Source: Marinilabilia sp. UBA5340
GTDB lineage: Bacteria; Bacteroidota; Bacteroidia; Bacteroidales; Marinilabiliaceae
NCBI GenBank assembly: GCA_002411085.1
Contig: DHQK01000104.1
Location: 17,659-39,243 of the forward strand
DNA: 21,585 bases
Reading direction: 5' to 3'
In this document: positions 8,033-15,794 of the stretch, piece after piece
Layout: every line of letters begins with the position of its first letter
Numbering within the stretch: the first letter of the stretch is position 1
The notes under the pieces: generated by a model
Database searches by the model: none
The model's input: only the letters and a program-made list of their open reading frames with translations
Told to the model about the DNA's origin: nothing
Translations under genes and position numbers: made by a program

Positions 8033-11000
8033 CTACATGTGGTGTTCCTTAATATACTGAGTGGGCTTTTTCCCTATTTGTTTCGAAAAACATTTACTAA
8101 AATATTTGGGATCAGAAAATCCAACCATAAAACTAACTTCTGAAACGGATAACTTATCCTGCCGAAAAATTTGAGCAGCACGTTTTATGCGCATCGAACG
8201 GATAAACTCTACCAATGACAACCCTGTCATTGATTTCACTTTCTTAAGGATAATAGAATGGCTCATGTGCATATCATCAACCAAAACTGATACATCAAAG
8301 GAAGGATCCCCCATTTTGCTTTCAGTCACTTCCATCAAACGGGTGAGAAACTTTTCATCTGCAGGTGTTATCGTCTCCTCAGAAGGTTCAAGGGAAAGCT
8401 TTCCCGAAAAACTCTTTTTAAATGCCAATCTGGAATTAACCAGAGAATTTACCTGAGCTTTAAGAATATTAATATTGAACGGCTTCGTAATATAGCTGTC
8501 AGCCCCGGTCTTAAGCCCCTCAAGCACATTATCATCTCCTGCTTTGGCGGTAAGCATAATTACCGGAATATGACTGGTTTCAAACCTATTCTTTATAGTA
8601 CCGGTCAGTTCGGTACCAGACATTCCCGGAAGCATGAGATCACAAACAACAATATCAGGCATAGCTGATATAATTCCTCCAAGTGCCTCTTTCCCATCAT
8701 TAAACACAGACACATTATAGTCCGTTCCAAATACCTCTGAAAGCCAACCGGCCAATTCATGATCATCTTCAACAATACACATCACTGGCTTTTCATCTCC
8801 ATTCTCCTCCTCATTTGCGCTCTCATTTTCAGATGGGATGTCAAAATGAGGGGTTTCATCTGCCATTGCAGGAAATCCGGCTCTCTCCCCTGCACTTGAA
8901 TCAACAGTAACATTTTGAGCGACTTTATCCGGTAGAAGAATCTCAAAACAACAGCCTCCTTCTTCCTTATTGAAAACATTGACGACACCTCCGTTGAGGT
9001 TTACAAACTCTTTTACAATAGAAAGTCCAATTCCGGAACCCGCCAGATGAGCTTGATTCCCCTGTCTCACCTGACTGAATCTTTCAAAAATACTATCCAT
9101 CTGACCATCAGGGATTCCGGGACCCGAATCACAGACGCGAATAAAAACCTTTTGCTCATCAGCTAAATTCTCCCCGATTTCCAGATTTATATGGCCTCCT
9201 TCCGGAGTAAACTTCATTGCGTTCGACAGTAAGTTGTACAAAGCTGTGGAGATCATTTTTTCATCAGCAATAAGCCACAACTCCCCGGGGGCATCAACAG
9301 AGACATCAATTCTTTTCTTACCTGCAAGAGAATCAAAAGCTGTCAATGTATCCATGCATAACTCAACCAAATTAAACCTTACGGGAAAAAGCTCGGAATG
9401 CCCTGTGTCAATACGTCTGAACTCAAGAAGTTGATTGACCATATTTAATAAACGCTTGACATTCCGATGCATAACCGAAAGCGTCCGATGGACTTCCGGC
9501 TTAAGGTCTTTGCGACTCAGTATATCCTGCAATGGAGCATAGATCAGGGTTAGTGGAGTTCGGATTTCATGAGAAATATTGGTAAAGAAACGCATTTTCG
9601 CTTCATTTAACTCCCGATCCTTTTTGTGCTGGATGCTTTCTATAATTAAACTGTTTTTTTGCTTGGCACCAATCAGGGAATACCTTCTAAACGTAACAAG
9701 CAAAAAAACAAGAAGTCCAAAATAAGCCAGGTAGGCCCATAATGTTCTCCATAATGGAGGACGAATGGTCACCGGAATCATAGCTGTCTCTGCAGACCAC
9801 TCACAGGAACTGTCGGAGGCCCTGACTTCAAACACATAGTCTCCTTCATGCAAATTGGTGTAAGTAGCCCTCCGATTCTCACTATCGGTTTGCTGCCAGG
9901 AATCGTTGAATCCTTTCAACCGAAAAGCATATTGAGTTTTGTCCGGATTGGCAAAATGAAGGGCCGAGAATTCAAAAGTCAGTTCGTTATTATTGTGCGA
10001 AAGAGTTAAATGATCGGTATACGTTATATTTTTGTCCAGAATTTCCTTCCCACTCACTTTCTCACCAGGAAAAACCGGATCATTGTGCAAACGTAAACCT
10101 GTTATTTGCACACCGGGAGGAAAGGGATTCACTTCCATGCTGTCGGGGTGAAAAACTGCGACTCCGTCCACACCACCAAAATACATCACTCCGGATTCAG
10201 GATTGCGATAGGAGGCATTAACATGAAATTCACCCGAAGGAAGACCATCACTGACTCCAAAATTGGTAAAAACTTCTTTCTCCTTGTCAAATTTGGAAAT
10301 TCCTTTATTGGTGCCAAGCCACAAGTGACCTTTACCATCCTCTTCCACAAACAACACCAGGCCTCCTGCCAAACCATCCTTCTCAGTAAAAGTTTGAAAA
10401 GAAAGATTCCCGTTTAAAGCAGATTGCACCAGACCTGCTCCGGAATCAAAAACTACTTTATTAAGACCACTGCCAGTTGTCACCCATATATCACCTGCTG
10501 AATCCTCATAGATATCATAAACATCATTATAGCTAAGACTCTGGTTATTTCCGGTCACATTCCGGTAGGCAATAAATTCTCCAGTGCGAGAAACTACTTT
10601 TTCTTTATCACAAACATTGACTCCACCTCCTTTGGTGCCTACCCAAAGAAGTCCGTTAGAATCTTCAAATATACAAAGCACCTTATCATTGCTCAGGCCA
10701 AGAGACATCGCAGCGGTTCCATGATAACGCTCTATCGCATTCGTGCTTTTATCTATATATCCAAGTCCTCTTCCCCAGGTTCCAAACCAAATCCTATTGG
10801 CATTATCTTCATACAGAGAGAATACAAATCCATCAACAGTGAAACTTTTGAAACCATCCTTTTCATTGTAAACACTTATACTATTGGATGCTGACCCAAT
10901 CCACAAATTCTCATCCCTGTCGAGCAGCAGGGTCACAACTTCTCTTGAAAACTGTTGATTAGCAGCATAAATCCTGGGGATATTCCCTTTTTTGTTTATC

Positions 11001-12235
11001 TCTCCAAATTGAGTGGAAAAAACATCAATACCGGAAGCAGCTGTTCCAATCCAAATCTGACTCCCATTCCCATCAACAGCAGTAATCAAATTATCGCTTA
11101 ATCCATTTCCTGATTTCTCACCAGGTCTGATAACATGAAAACCTCTGGCATACAAGTCTGCATAAGCCAGGCCGCGACTTTCGGTACCAACCCACAGAAC
11201 CCCTGTACGATCAATCATCAAAGAATTAATTAAATCATCAGGAATGGATGACCTGTTTGATGGAATATATCGATATTGCGATGAAATTCTGTTATCGCTT
11301 ATCTTATAAAGACCGCTTCCTCTGGTTCCTGCCCATACATTGCCATCCTGATCCACCGTAAGATCTTCGACCCAGTCAACTTCCAATCTTTTATCATTGG
11401 TAGTTGCTCCGGAATGAAACAAATCAATTTGTCCCGGCTCTACATTACTTTTCATCTCGAAGGATATATGATACAATCCATCATACGAGCCTGCCCAGGC
11501 ATCCCCCTTTTTATCAAGAACCAAAGAAGTAAAAACGGTAGTTCCCAATGTCTCGGGAGATACTGAAGTGAATTCATTTTTTTGAATGTCATAAATAAAC
11601 AACCCTTCTTCACCTCCTGTTAAAAGAATCCCCTTCCGCAATTCGGCAATAACGGTGATGGAGATATTCAACTTGTCAGGATCAAATATTTTCCCTTCAG
11701 AGTTGAAATATCTTGCCGTTTCGGAGACATTTCGAATCATATTTCTTTCTCCTGTTTCATCAGCAGAAAAGAGTAAAAGTCCTTCAGAGGTTCCTGCCCA
11801 CATATTATTCAGGCTATCTATCTGAAGATCCTGAACCAAATTATCGTAAGTGAGATTATTGAAACGGGTTATGTTTCCTGTAGCAAAATGCAAACGGTTG
11901 ATTCCTCCACTTCGTGTTCCAACCCACAAGTAGTTATCATGATCATTTTCGAGACAAGTGATTTCATTATTGGAAAGACTCTCAGAATCGCGTTGATCAT
12001 ATTTATATGTCATAAACTCATAGCCATCATACCTGTTGAGGCCATCTTTTGTTCCAATCCAGATAAAACCTTTCTGATCCTGAAGCATGCAATATACCGA
12101 CGAATGAGACAAACCCTGTTGGACAGGAATATCACGAAAGGAAAGTCCGGAAAGCCACACGGACTGATTTCCGGAAACTTGAAAAAGCGAGAAAAAAAGA
12201 AACAAAAAATTAAAACACAACTTTTTACAATTCAT
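8033..12235 (-). CDS. Hybrid two-component system sensor/regulator (HTCS) of the xylan locus
   Basis: A 1400-residue one-protein signalling system. It has a signal peptide (1-22), then about 730 residues of two-component propeller repeats (QDQKGFIWIGTKDGLNRYDG and many variants such as LWVGT, IWIGT, VWAGT). A Y_Y_Y Ig-like domain follows (about 755-825, ending just before IRPPLW), then one membrane helix (about 832-849). The kinase has the phospho-acceptor His889 in NISHEIRTPL, an N box (LLSNAMKFTPEGG), and G boxes DSGPGIP and GSGIGLSIV. The receiver domain has MCIVEDD, the phospho-acceptor Asp1199 in VVCDLMLPGMSG, LTAKAG and ITKPF. The C-terminal 100 residues are an AraC-type HTH (MRIKRAAQIF, VGFSDPKYFSKCFSKQIGKKP). 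All key residues are present. HTCS proteins bind an oligosaccharide in the periplasm and activate the neighbouring PUL; xylo-oligosaccharide is inferred from context. Its promoter appears to share a LacI-type operator with the divergent lacI gene. Confidence 0.97.
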   Translation of the reverse strand: MNCKKLCFNFLFLFFSLFQVSGNQSVWLSGLSFRDIPVQQGLSHSSVYCMLQDQKGFIWIGTKDGLNRYDGYEFMTYKYDQRDSESLSNNEITCLENDHDNYLWVGTRSGGINRLHFATGNITRFNNLTYDNLVQDLQIDSLNNMWAGTSEGLLLFSADETGERNMIRNVSETARYFNSEGKIFDPDKLNISITVIAELRKGILLTGGEEGLFIYDIQKNEFTSVSPETLGTTVFTSLVLDKKGDAWAGSYDGLYHISFEMKSNVEPGQIDLFHSGATTNDKRLEVDWVEDLTVDQDGNVWAGTRGSGLYKISDNRISSQYRYIPSNRSSIPDDLINSLMIDRTGVLWVGTESRGLAYADLYARGFHVIRPGEKSGNGLSDNLITAVDGNGSQIWIGTAASGIDVFSTQFGEINKKGNIPRIYAANQQFSREVVTLLLDRDENLWIGSASNSISVYNEKDGFKSFTVDGFVFSLYEDNANRIWFGTWGRGLGYIDKSTNAIERYHGTAAMSLGLSNDKVLCIFEDSNGLLWVGTKGGGVNVCDKEKVVSRTGEFIAYRNVTGNNQSLSYNDVYDIYEDSAGDIWVTTGSGLNKVVFDSGAGLVQSALNGNLSFQTFTEKDGLAGGLVLFVEEDGKGHLWLGTNKGISKFDKEKEVFTNFGVSDGLPSGEFHVNASYRNPESGVMYFGGVDGVAVFHPDSMEVNPFPPGVQITGLRLHNDPVFPGEKVSGKEILDKNITYTDHLTLSHNNNELTFEFSALHFANPDKTQYAFRLKGFNDSWQQTDSENRRATYTNLHEGDYVFEVRASDSSCEWSAETAMIPVTIRPPLWRTLWAYLAYFGLLVFLLVTFRRYSLIGAKQKNSLIIESIQHKKDRELNEAKMRFFTNISHEIRTPLTLIYAPLQDILSRKDLKPEVHRTLSVMHRNVKRLLNMVNQLLEFRRIDTGHSELFPVRFNLVELCMDTLTAFDSLAGKKRIDVSVDAPGELWLIADEKMISTALYNLLSNAMKFTPEGGHINLEIGENLADEQKVFIRVCDSGPGIPDGQMDSIFERFSQVRQGNQAHLAGSGIGLSIVKEFVNLNGGVVNVFNKEEGGCCFEILLPDKVAQNVTVDSSAGERAGFPAMADETPHFDIPSENESANEEENGDEKPVMCIVEDDHELAGWLSEVFGTDYNVSVFNDGKEALGGIISAMPDIVVCDLMLPGMSGTELTGTIKNRFETSHIPVIMLTAKAGDDNVLEGLKTGADSYITKPFNINILKAQVNSLVNSRLAFKKSFSGKLSLEPSEETITPADEKFLTRLMEVTESKMGDPSFDVSVLVDDMHMSHSIILKKVKSMTGLSLVEFIRSMRIKRAAQIFRQDKLSVSEVSFMVGFSDPKYFSKCFSKQIGKKPTQYIKEHHM

Positions 12236-12297
12236 CGGCCTTCGATTTGTCAGTATAGAACTGATTCTAAGTTACTACTCTTTTCCTGGATTCTGCA

Positions 12298-12327
12298 CAA
12301 AGTTAAAAATTATTTTAATTTACGCAA
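12298..12327 (-). promoter_or_regulatory. Candidate promoter of the HTCS gene
   Basis: On the minus strand, a perfect Bacteroidota -7 box TAACTTTG (complement of 12298-12305) lies 19 bases from a -33 TTG (complement of 12325-12327). That TTG is inside the LacI-type palindrome. The start codon at 12235 would then have a leader of roughly 55 bases. Confidence 0.58.
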
Positions 12328-12337
12328 TCGATTGCGT
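12322..12337. promoter_or_regulatory. LacI/PurR-type operator, perfect 16-bp palindrome
   Basis: ACGCAATCGATTGCGT is perfectly symmetric about a central CG, the standard design of LacI-family operators. It differs from the PurR consensus ACGCAAACGTTTGCGT at two positions only. It lies in the divergent promoter region next to a lacI-family gene, so autoregulation is the natural reading. Each half-site contains the -33 TTG of one of the two divergent promoter candidates. Confidence 0.78.
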
Positions 12338-12363
12338 TCGACAAATGATTATTATTACATTTG
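12332..12363 (+). promoter_or_regulatory. Candidate promoter of the lacI-SDR-manD operon
   Basis: A perfect -7 box TACATTTG (12356-12363) lies 21 bases after a -33 TTG (12332-12334), which is part of the operator palindrome. Repressor bound at the operator would cover the -33 element. The leader to the ATG at 12481 would be about 110 bases and contains an imperfect stem (12398-12407 with 12437-12447). Confidence 0.58.
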
Positions 12364-12480
12364 CATTTCAGAAGATTACATAAAGCCACTTTTTCTTTGA
12401 CCTGATCTTTTCATGAGTTATCGCAAAAAAGTTATTGATCCCGGTCAGAGGCCAAAATAAAGTACCATAATATTGCTCAA

Positions 12481-13530
12481 ATGCCAAAAAAAGAAGTTAC
12501 CATATATGAAATTGCCAAAGTGCTAAATATATCTGCAGCAACAGTTAGCAGGGGCTTAAAAAACCATCCTTCCATCAGCAAAAAAACCTGCGAAAAGATC
12601 CAGCAAACAGCCAGGGATATGGGATACCGATCAAATGCCCTCGCAAGCAGTTTACGTACCAACAAAAGTTATACACTGGGGGTAATTGTTCCCCGACTCG
12701 ACAGTAACTTTATGTCAACTGTTCTGGCAGGGATGGAAAAATCTGCCGTAGAACGGGGCTATCACCTTATTATCATGCAATCATTTGAGTCAGCAGCAAA
12801 AGAAATAGAGTGTGCCCGGCTACTGTTTAATCATCGGGTAGATGGGCTTCTTGTCTCAACATCCTCTAAATCGAAGGACTTTAAGCACTTTGATCCATTC
12901 CACCAAAAAAAGATCCCGGTGGTATTCTTTGACAGAGCTCCTCTCGGGCTGCATTCCTTCAATTCAGTAACCATCAACAACAAACTTGCGGGATACAGCC
13001 TAACGAAACTCCTTCTAAATCAGGGAGCCAGAAACTTATTGCACATTACCGGAAATACAGATCTGCTGGTTTACAGAGAAAGATTGGAGGGATTTAAAGA
13101 CGCCCTCACAACGGTCAAGATTCCCTTTGCCCGAGAAATGGTATGGAGTAGTGGATTGAGCGTTGAAGACGGAGAATTGGCGGCTAAAAAAATCGCCATG
13201 ATGCAGCCCCTTCCTGACGCAATCTTTGTATCCAATGATACGTGTGCAATAACTATCACCAAATGCCTGCAGAAGAAAGGCATAAAAATCCCGGAAGAAA
13301 TATTAATTGCAGGCTTTAATGATGACCCGTTCTCGGCACTTTTCACTCCGGGACTCACCACAATACACTACCCCGGCCTTGAAATGGGACTCAAAGTGGT
13401 GGAAATCATTATAGCCCTGATTAACAAAGAGAAAACTTCACCAGTAACTGAAGTCCTGGACTTTGAAATGATCATCCGCGAATCCACGACATCAAGAAAA
13501 CATAATTCCAAAGAAACCCCAACCGCTTAA
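12481..13530 (+). CDS. LacI/GalR-family transcriptional regulator
   Basis: A 349-residue protein of normal family length. The N-terminal HTH is VTIYEIAKVLNISAATVSRGL (about 6-26), followed by NHPSISKKTCEKIQQTARDMGYRSN. The hinge region ALASSLRTNKSYTLGVIVP inserts into the operator minor groove in this family. Residues about 60-335 are the periplasmic-binding-protein-like effector domain (LDSNFMSTVLAGMEKSAVERGYHL, DGLLVSTSS, VVFFDRAP, FVSNDTCAI, GFNDDPFSALFTPGLTTI). The effector is unknown; a uronate or mannonate-pathway metabolite is inferred from the two enzyme genes downstream. Its own promoter region holds a perfect LacI-type palindrome that also overlaps the divergent HTCS promoter candidate. 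It therefore probably controls itself, the uronate enzymes and the xylan sensor. Confidence 0.95.
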   Translation: MPKKEVTIYEIAKVLNISAATVSRGLKNHPSISKKTCEKIQQTARDMGYRSNALASSLRTNKSYTLGVIVPRLDSNFMSTVLAGMEKSAVERGYHLIIMQSFESAAKEIECARLLFNHRVDGLLVSTSSKSKDFKHFDPFHQKKIPVVFFDRAPLGLHSFNSVTINNKLAGYSLTKLLLNQGARNLLHITGNTDLLVYRERLEGFKDALTTVKIPFAREMVWSSGLSVEDGELAAKKIAMMQPLPDAIFVSNDTCAITITKCLQKKGIKIPEEILIAGFNDDPFSALFTPGLTTIHYPGLEMGLKVVEIIIALINKEKTSPVTEVLDFEMIIRESTTSRKHNSKETPTA

Positions 13531-13580
13531 CGTACTATTAAGTTTTGAAAACAATTATCCAGAACAAAAAAAATAGAATC

Positions 13581-14324
13581 ATGACAAAACAAAAAACAGC
13601 AATCGTCACAGGTGGAACCACTGGCCTGGGAAAAGCCATCACCAAAACATTCATTGATGCAGGAATTTTCACCATCATTATCGACCTTAGTGAAGAAAAC
13701 CTGAAGGCAGCCAAAGAGGAATTTGGCGACAAATGCGGATATGAACTTTTCAATCTGGCCCAACTGGACAAGATCCCGGCTTTGGTTGATTCATTAGAAG
13801 AAAAATACGGACAACTGGATATCCTGGTCAATAACGCAGGTATCCACCTTAAAAAATTCGCACTTGACGTTACTGATGAGGAATTTAAAAGAGTTATTGA
13901 GATCAATCAGAACGTAGTTTTTTCACTCTCAAGGGAGGTCGCACGGAAAATGATTAAACACGAATCGGGTTCCATCCTAAACATCAGCTCCATGGCAGCC
14001 ATATACGGTATTCCACAAGTTATTGCCTACACAGCAGCCAAAACAGCGATAGAAGGGATGACAAGGGCTATGGCAGTAGAATGGTCACCTAAAGGGATTC
14101 GTGTTAATGCCATCGCTCCTGGTTTCATCTACTCCAAAATGTCGGGAAAAGCACTGGACAGTGATCCTGAAAGAAAACGAAAAGTATTCTCACGAACCCC
14201 AATGGGACGAATGGGAAATCCGGAGGAAGTAGGCTCTGCAGCCCTTTTCATGGTTTCAGATGCAGCCAGCTACATCACAGGAGCAATTTTACCTGTAGAC
14301 GGTGGTAATTCCATTGGATTTTAA
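13581..14324 (+). CDS. SDR-family NAD-dependent oxidoreductase, probable fructuronate/mannonate oxidoreductase
   Basis: A 247-residue classical short-chain dehydrogenase. The cofactor motif TGGTTGLG is at 10-17, Asp35 ends the second strand (favouring NAD over NADP), and NNAG is at 84-87. The catalytic set is Ser137, Tyr150 and Lys154 (YTAAK). A typical C-terminal PVDGG is near the end. I chose the ATG at 13581 over an in-frame TTG at 13545, because it places the Rossmann glycine motif at the usual distance from the N terminus and removes a lysine-rich 12-residue tail. It follows lacI by 50 bases and precedes manD by 39. Since ManD consumes D-mannonate, the fitting job is NADH-dependent reduction of D-fructuronate to D-mannonate, a role filled by SDR-type UxuB in some bacteria. 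KduD-like or gluconate dehydrogenase activity is an alternative, since sequence alone does not fix the substrate. Confidence 0.88.
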   Translation: MTKQKTAIVTGGTTGLGKAITKTFIDAGIFTIIIDLSEENLKAAKEEFGDKCGYELFNLAQLDKIPALVDSLEEKYGQLDILVNNAGIHLKKFALDVTDEEFKRVIEINQNVVFSLSREVARKMIKHESGSILNISSMAAIYGIPQVIAYTAAKTAIEGMTRAMAVEWSPKGIRVNAIAPGFIYSKMSGKALDSDPERKRKVFSRTPMGRMGNPEEVGSAALFMVSDAASYITGAILPVDGGNSIGF

Positions 14325-14363
14325 TCTTGCCGCAGATTATAAAACCATCAAAAAAAGATTATC

Positions 14364-15572
14364 ATGAAAATTACCGACGCAAAAGTGATTGTTTGTTCCC
14401 CCGGACGGAACTTCGTCACTTTAAAAATATATACAGATCAAGGCGTATATGGTCTTGGAGATGCCACCCTCAACGGACGGGAACTTGCAGTAGCCACTTA
14501 TCTGAAGGAGTATTGCATTCCTGCGCTAATTGGCAAAGACCCCCGCAATATAGAAGATATCTGGCATTATTTCTATCGGGGTGTCTACTGGAAACGCGGA
14601 GCAGTGACCATGACAGCCATTTCTGCAATAGACATGGCTCTTTGGGACATCAAAGGCAAAATGCTCAATACGCCCATCTACAACCTGTTGGGAGGAAAAA
14701 GTCGCGACCGGGTGATGGTATATGCCCATGCCAATGGGGTAGATCTGGATCATGCGCTGGAAAGCGTTGCATACGAAATGGAGCAGGGTTTCAAAGCCAT
14801 CCGTGTTCAATCGGGAATCCCCGGGCTGGATCACACTTACGGGGTTGCCAAGAAAGGCGAAAAGTACGAACCTGCCGGTAAGGGACTTCCTAAAGAGGAC
14901 TTCTGGGACACCCATAAATACCTAAACTGGGCACCTAAACTTTTCGGAAAAGTAAGAGAACATTTTGGAGAAGATCTCTTACTGCTTCATGATGTGCACC
15001 ATCGCCTTACACCCATTGAAGCGGGTCGATTGGGCAAAGAGCTGGAGCCTTTCCATCTTTACTGGATGGAAGATGCAGTAACAGGAGAACTTCAGGAAGG
15101 ATTGGAAATTGTGCGTCAGCATACCACCACCCCCATTGCCATAGGAGAAGTTTTTAACTCGGTATATGATTATACAACGCTCATTTCAAAACAACTCATT
15201 GATTTTGTCAGGATGCCAATCGTACACGGAGGAGGAATTACTCATCTTCAAAAAGTGGCAGCATTTGCAGCCATTTACCATGTGCAGACAGGATTCCACG
15301 GAGCCACCGATCTATCTCCCATCAACATGGCGGCAGCGTTACACTTCGATTTTGCCATCAACAACTTTGGTATTCAGGAGTACATGCCACATGAGGAAAT
15401 TGTTAATGAAGTTTTCAAAACCAACTACAAGTTTGAAGACGGATTCATGTACATAGATGACACACCGGGAATAGGCGTAGACATTGATGAAGAAGCGGCA
15501 GAAAAGTTTCCATACAGTCCTGCAAGTCTGCCGGTAAACCGCAAAGCAGACGGAACCCTGTTTTATTGGTAA
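14364..15572 (+). CDS. manD: D-mannonate dehydratase, enolase superfamily (ManD)
   Basis: A 402-residue protein that lines up over its whole length with ManD of the mandelate-racemase/enolase superfamily, starting MKITDAKVIVCSPGRNFVTLKI and ending DGTLFYW. Metal ligands fall at Asp210 (LLHDVHH), Glu236 (WMEDA) and Glu262 (IGEVF). The Arg147/Tyr159 pair and His212 are present, at the same numbering as characterised ManD from Novosphingobium as I recall it. His312 lies in FHGATDLSP. The reaction is D-mannonate to 2-keto-3-deoxy-D-gluconate plus water, in the cytoplasm. Related subgroup members can act poorly or on D-gluconate. The Ala in HGAT is, from memory, the residue linked to efficient mannonate dehydration. 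It is the last gene of the lacI operon and is followed by a strong hairpin. Together with the SDR it would process glucuronate from xylan side chains. The next enzymes (KDG kinase and aldolase, uronate isomerase) are not in this window. Confidence 0.94.
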   Translation: MKITDAKVIVCSPGRNFVTLKIYTDQGVYGLGDATLNGRELAVATYLKEYCIPALIGKDPRNIEDIWHYFYRGVYWKRGAVTMTAISAIDMALWDIKGKMLNTPIYNLLGGKSRDRVMVYAHANGVDLDHALESVAYEMEQGFKAIRVQSGIPGLDHTYGVAKKGEKYEPAGKGLPKEDFWDTHKYLNWAPKLFGKVREHFGEDLLLLHDVHHRLTPIEAGRLGKELEPFHLYWMEDAVTGELQEGLEIVRQHTTTPIAIGEVFNSVYDYTTLISKQLIDFVRMPIVHGGGITHLQKVAAFAAIYHVQTGFHGATDLSPINMAAALHFDFAINNFGIQEYMPHEEIVNEVFKTNYKFEDGFMYIDDTPGIGVDIDEEAAEKFPYSPASLPVNRKADGTLFYW

Positions 15573-15621
15573 AAATTTCTCAGCCCGGAAAACTTCTAAT
15601 AAAAAATGATTCATTCCTCTG

Positions 15622-15648
15622 CCCCTCGATTCCGATCGAGGGGTTTAT
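15622..15648 (+). terminator. Possible terminator of the lacI-SDR-manD operon
   Basis: The first hairpin of the mirrored repeat has a perfect GC-rich 9-bp stem with a 4-base loop, followed by TTTAT. It starts 49 bases after the manD stop. The short, interrupted T run makes it a moderate terminator at best. The repeat may have been recruited for this role. Confidence 0.42.
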
Positions 15649-15732
15649 CCCCCGTCGTCTCTGACGACATGATTAAACAAACTCGTCGGAGATGAGGAGC
15701 AAAGCCCTCCTCGATCGGAATCGAAAGGGGGA
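15622..15732. repeat. Mirrored hairpin-rich intergenic repeat (REP/MITE-like), about 111 bp
   Basis: Four small hairpins are arranged as A-B-B'-A'. A is CCCCTCGAT-TCCG-ATCGAGGGG (15622-15643, perfect 9-bp stem). B is GTCGTC-TCT-GACGAC (15654-15668, perfect 6-bp stem). B' is 15682-15696, with one G-T pair. A' spans about 15706-15732. The two outer arms share an exact 16-bp inverted match (15626-15641 with 15709-15724), and the B units match 11 of 15 in inverted orientation. No coding frame is seen. The structure resembles palindromic intergenic elements that occur in many copies in a genome; copy number cannot be seen here. Confidence 0.7.
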
Positions 15733-15744
15733 AGAGCCGGCTAT

Positions 15745-15789
15745 TTTCAAAAGAAGATAATTGTTCCTATATTTGGGAACAATCATCTT
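15745..15789 (+). promoter_or_regulatory. Palindrome enclosing a -7 box immediately upstream of the MFS gene
   Basis: AAGATAATTGTTCC (15754-15767) pairs with GGAACAATCATCTT (15776-15789) over 13 of 14 positions. The 8-base centre is TATATTTG, a perfect Bacteroidota -7 box. A TTTC at 15745-15748 lies 19 bases upstream, at the -33 distance. T residues follow the right arm, so the structure could also be a terminator. It ends 5 bases before the MFS start codon, so it acts either as a promoter with a repressor operator around it or as an attenuator. Confidence 0.5.
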
Positions 15790-15794
15790 TTTAT

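Noticed and set aside
13545..13580. TTG start giving the SDR 12 extra residues
   Set aside because: The extension is Lys/Asn-rich and unlike SDR N termini. The ATG at 13581 puts the glycine motif at the usual place.
14327..14881. Overlapping plus-strand frame within manD
   Set aside because: Shadow of manD in another frame: Cys/His/Arg-rich product without domain features, while the manD frame carries all catalytic residues.
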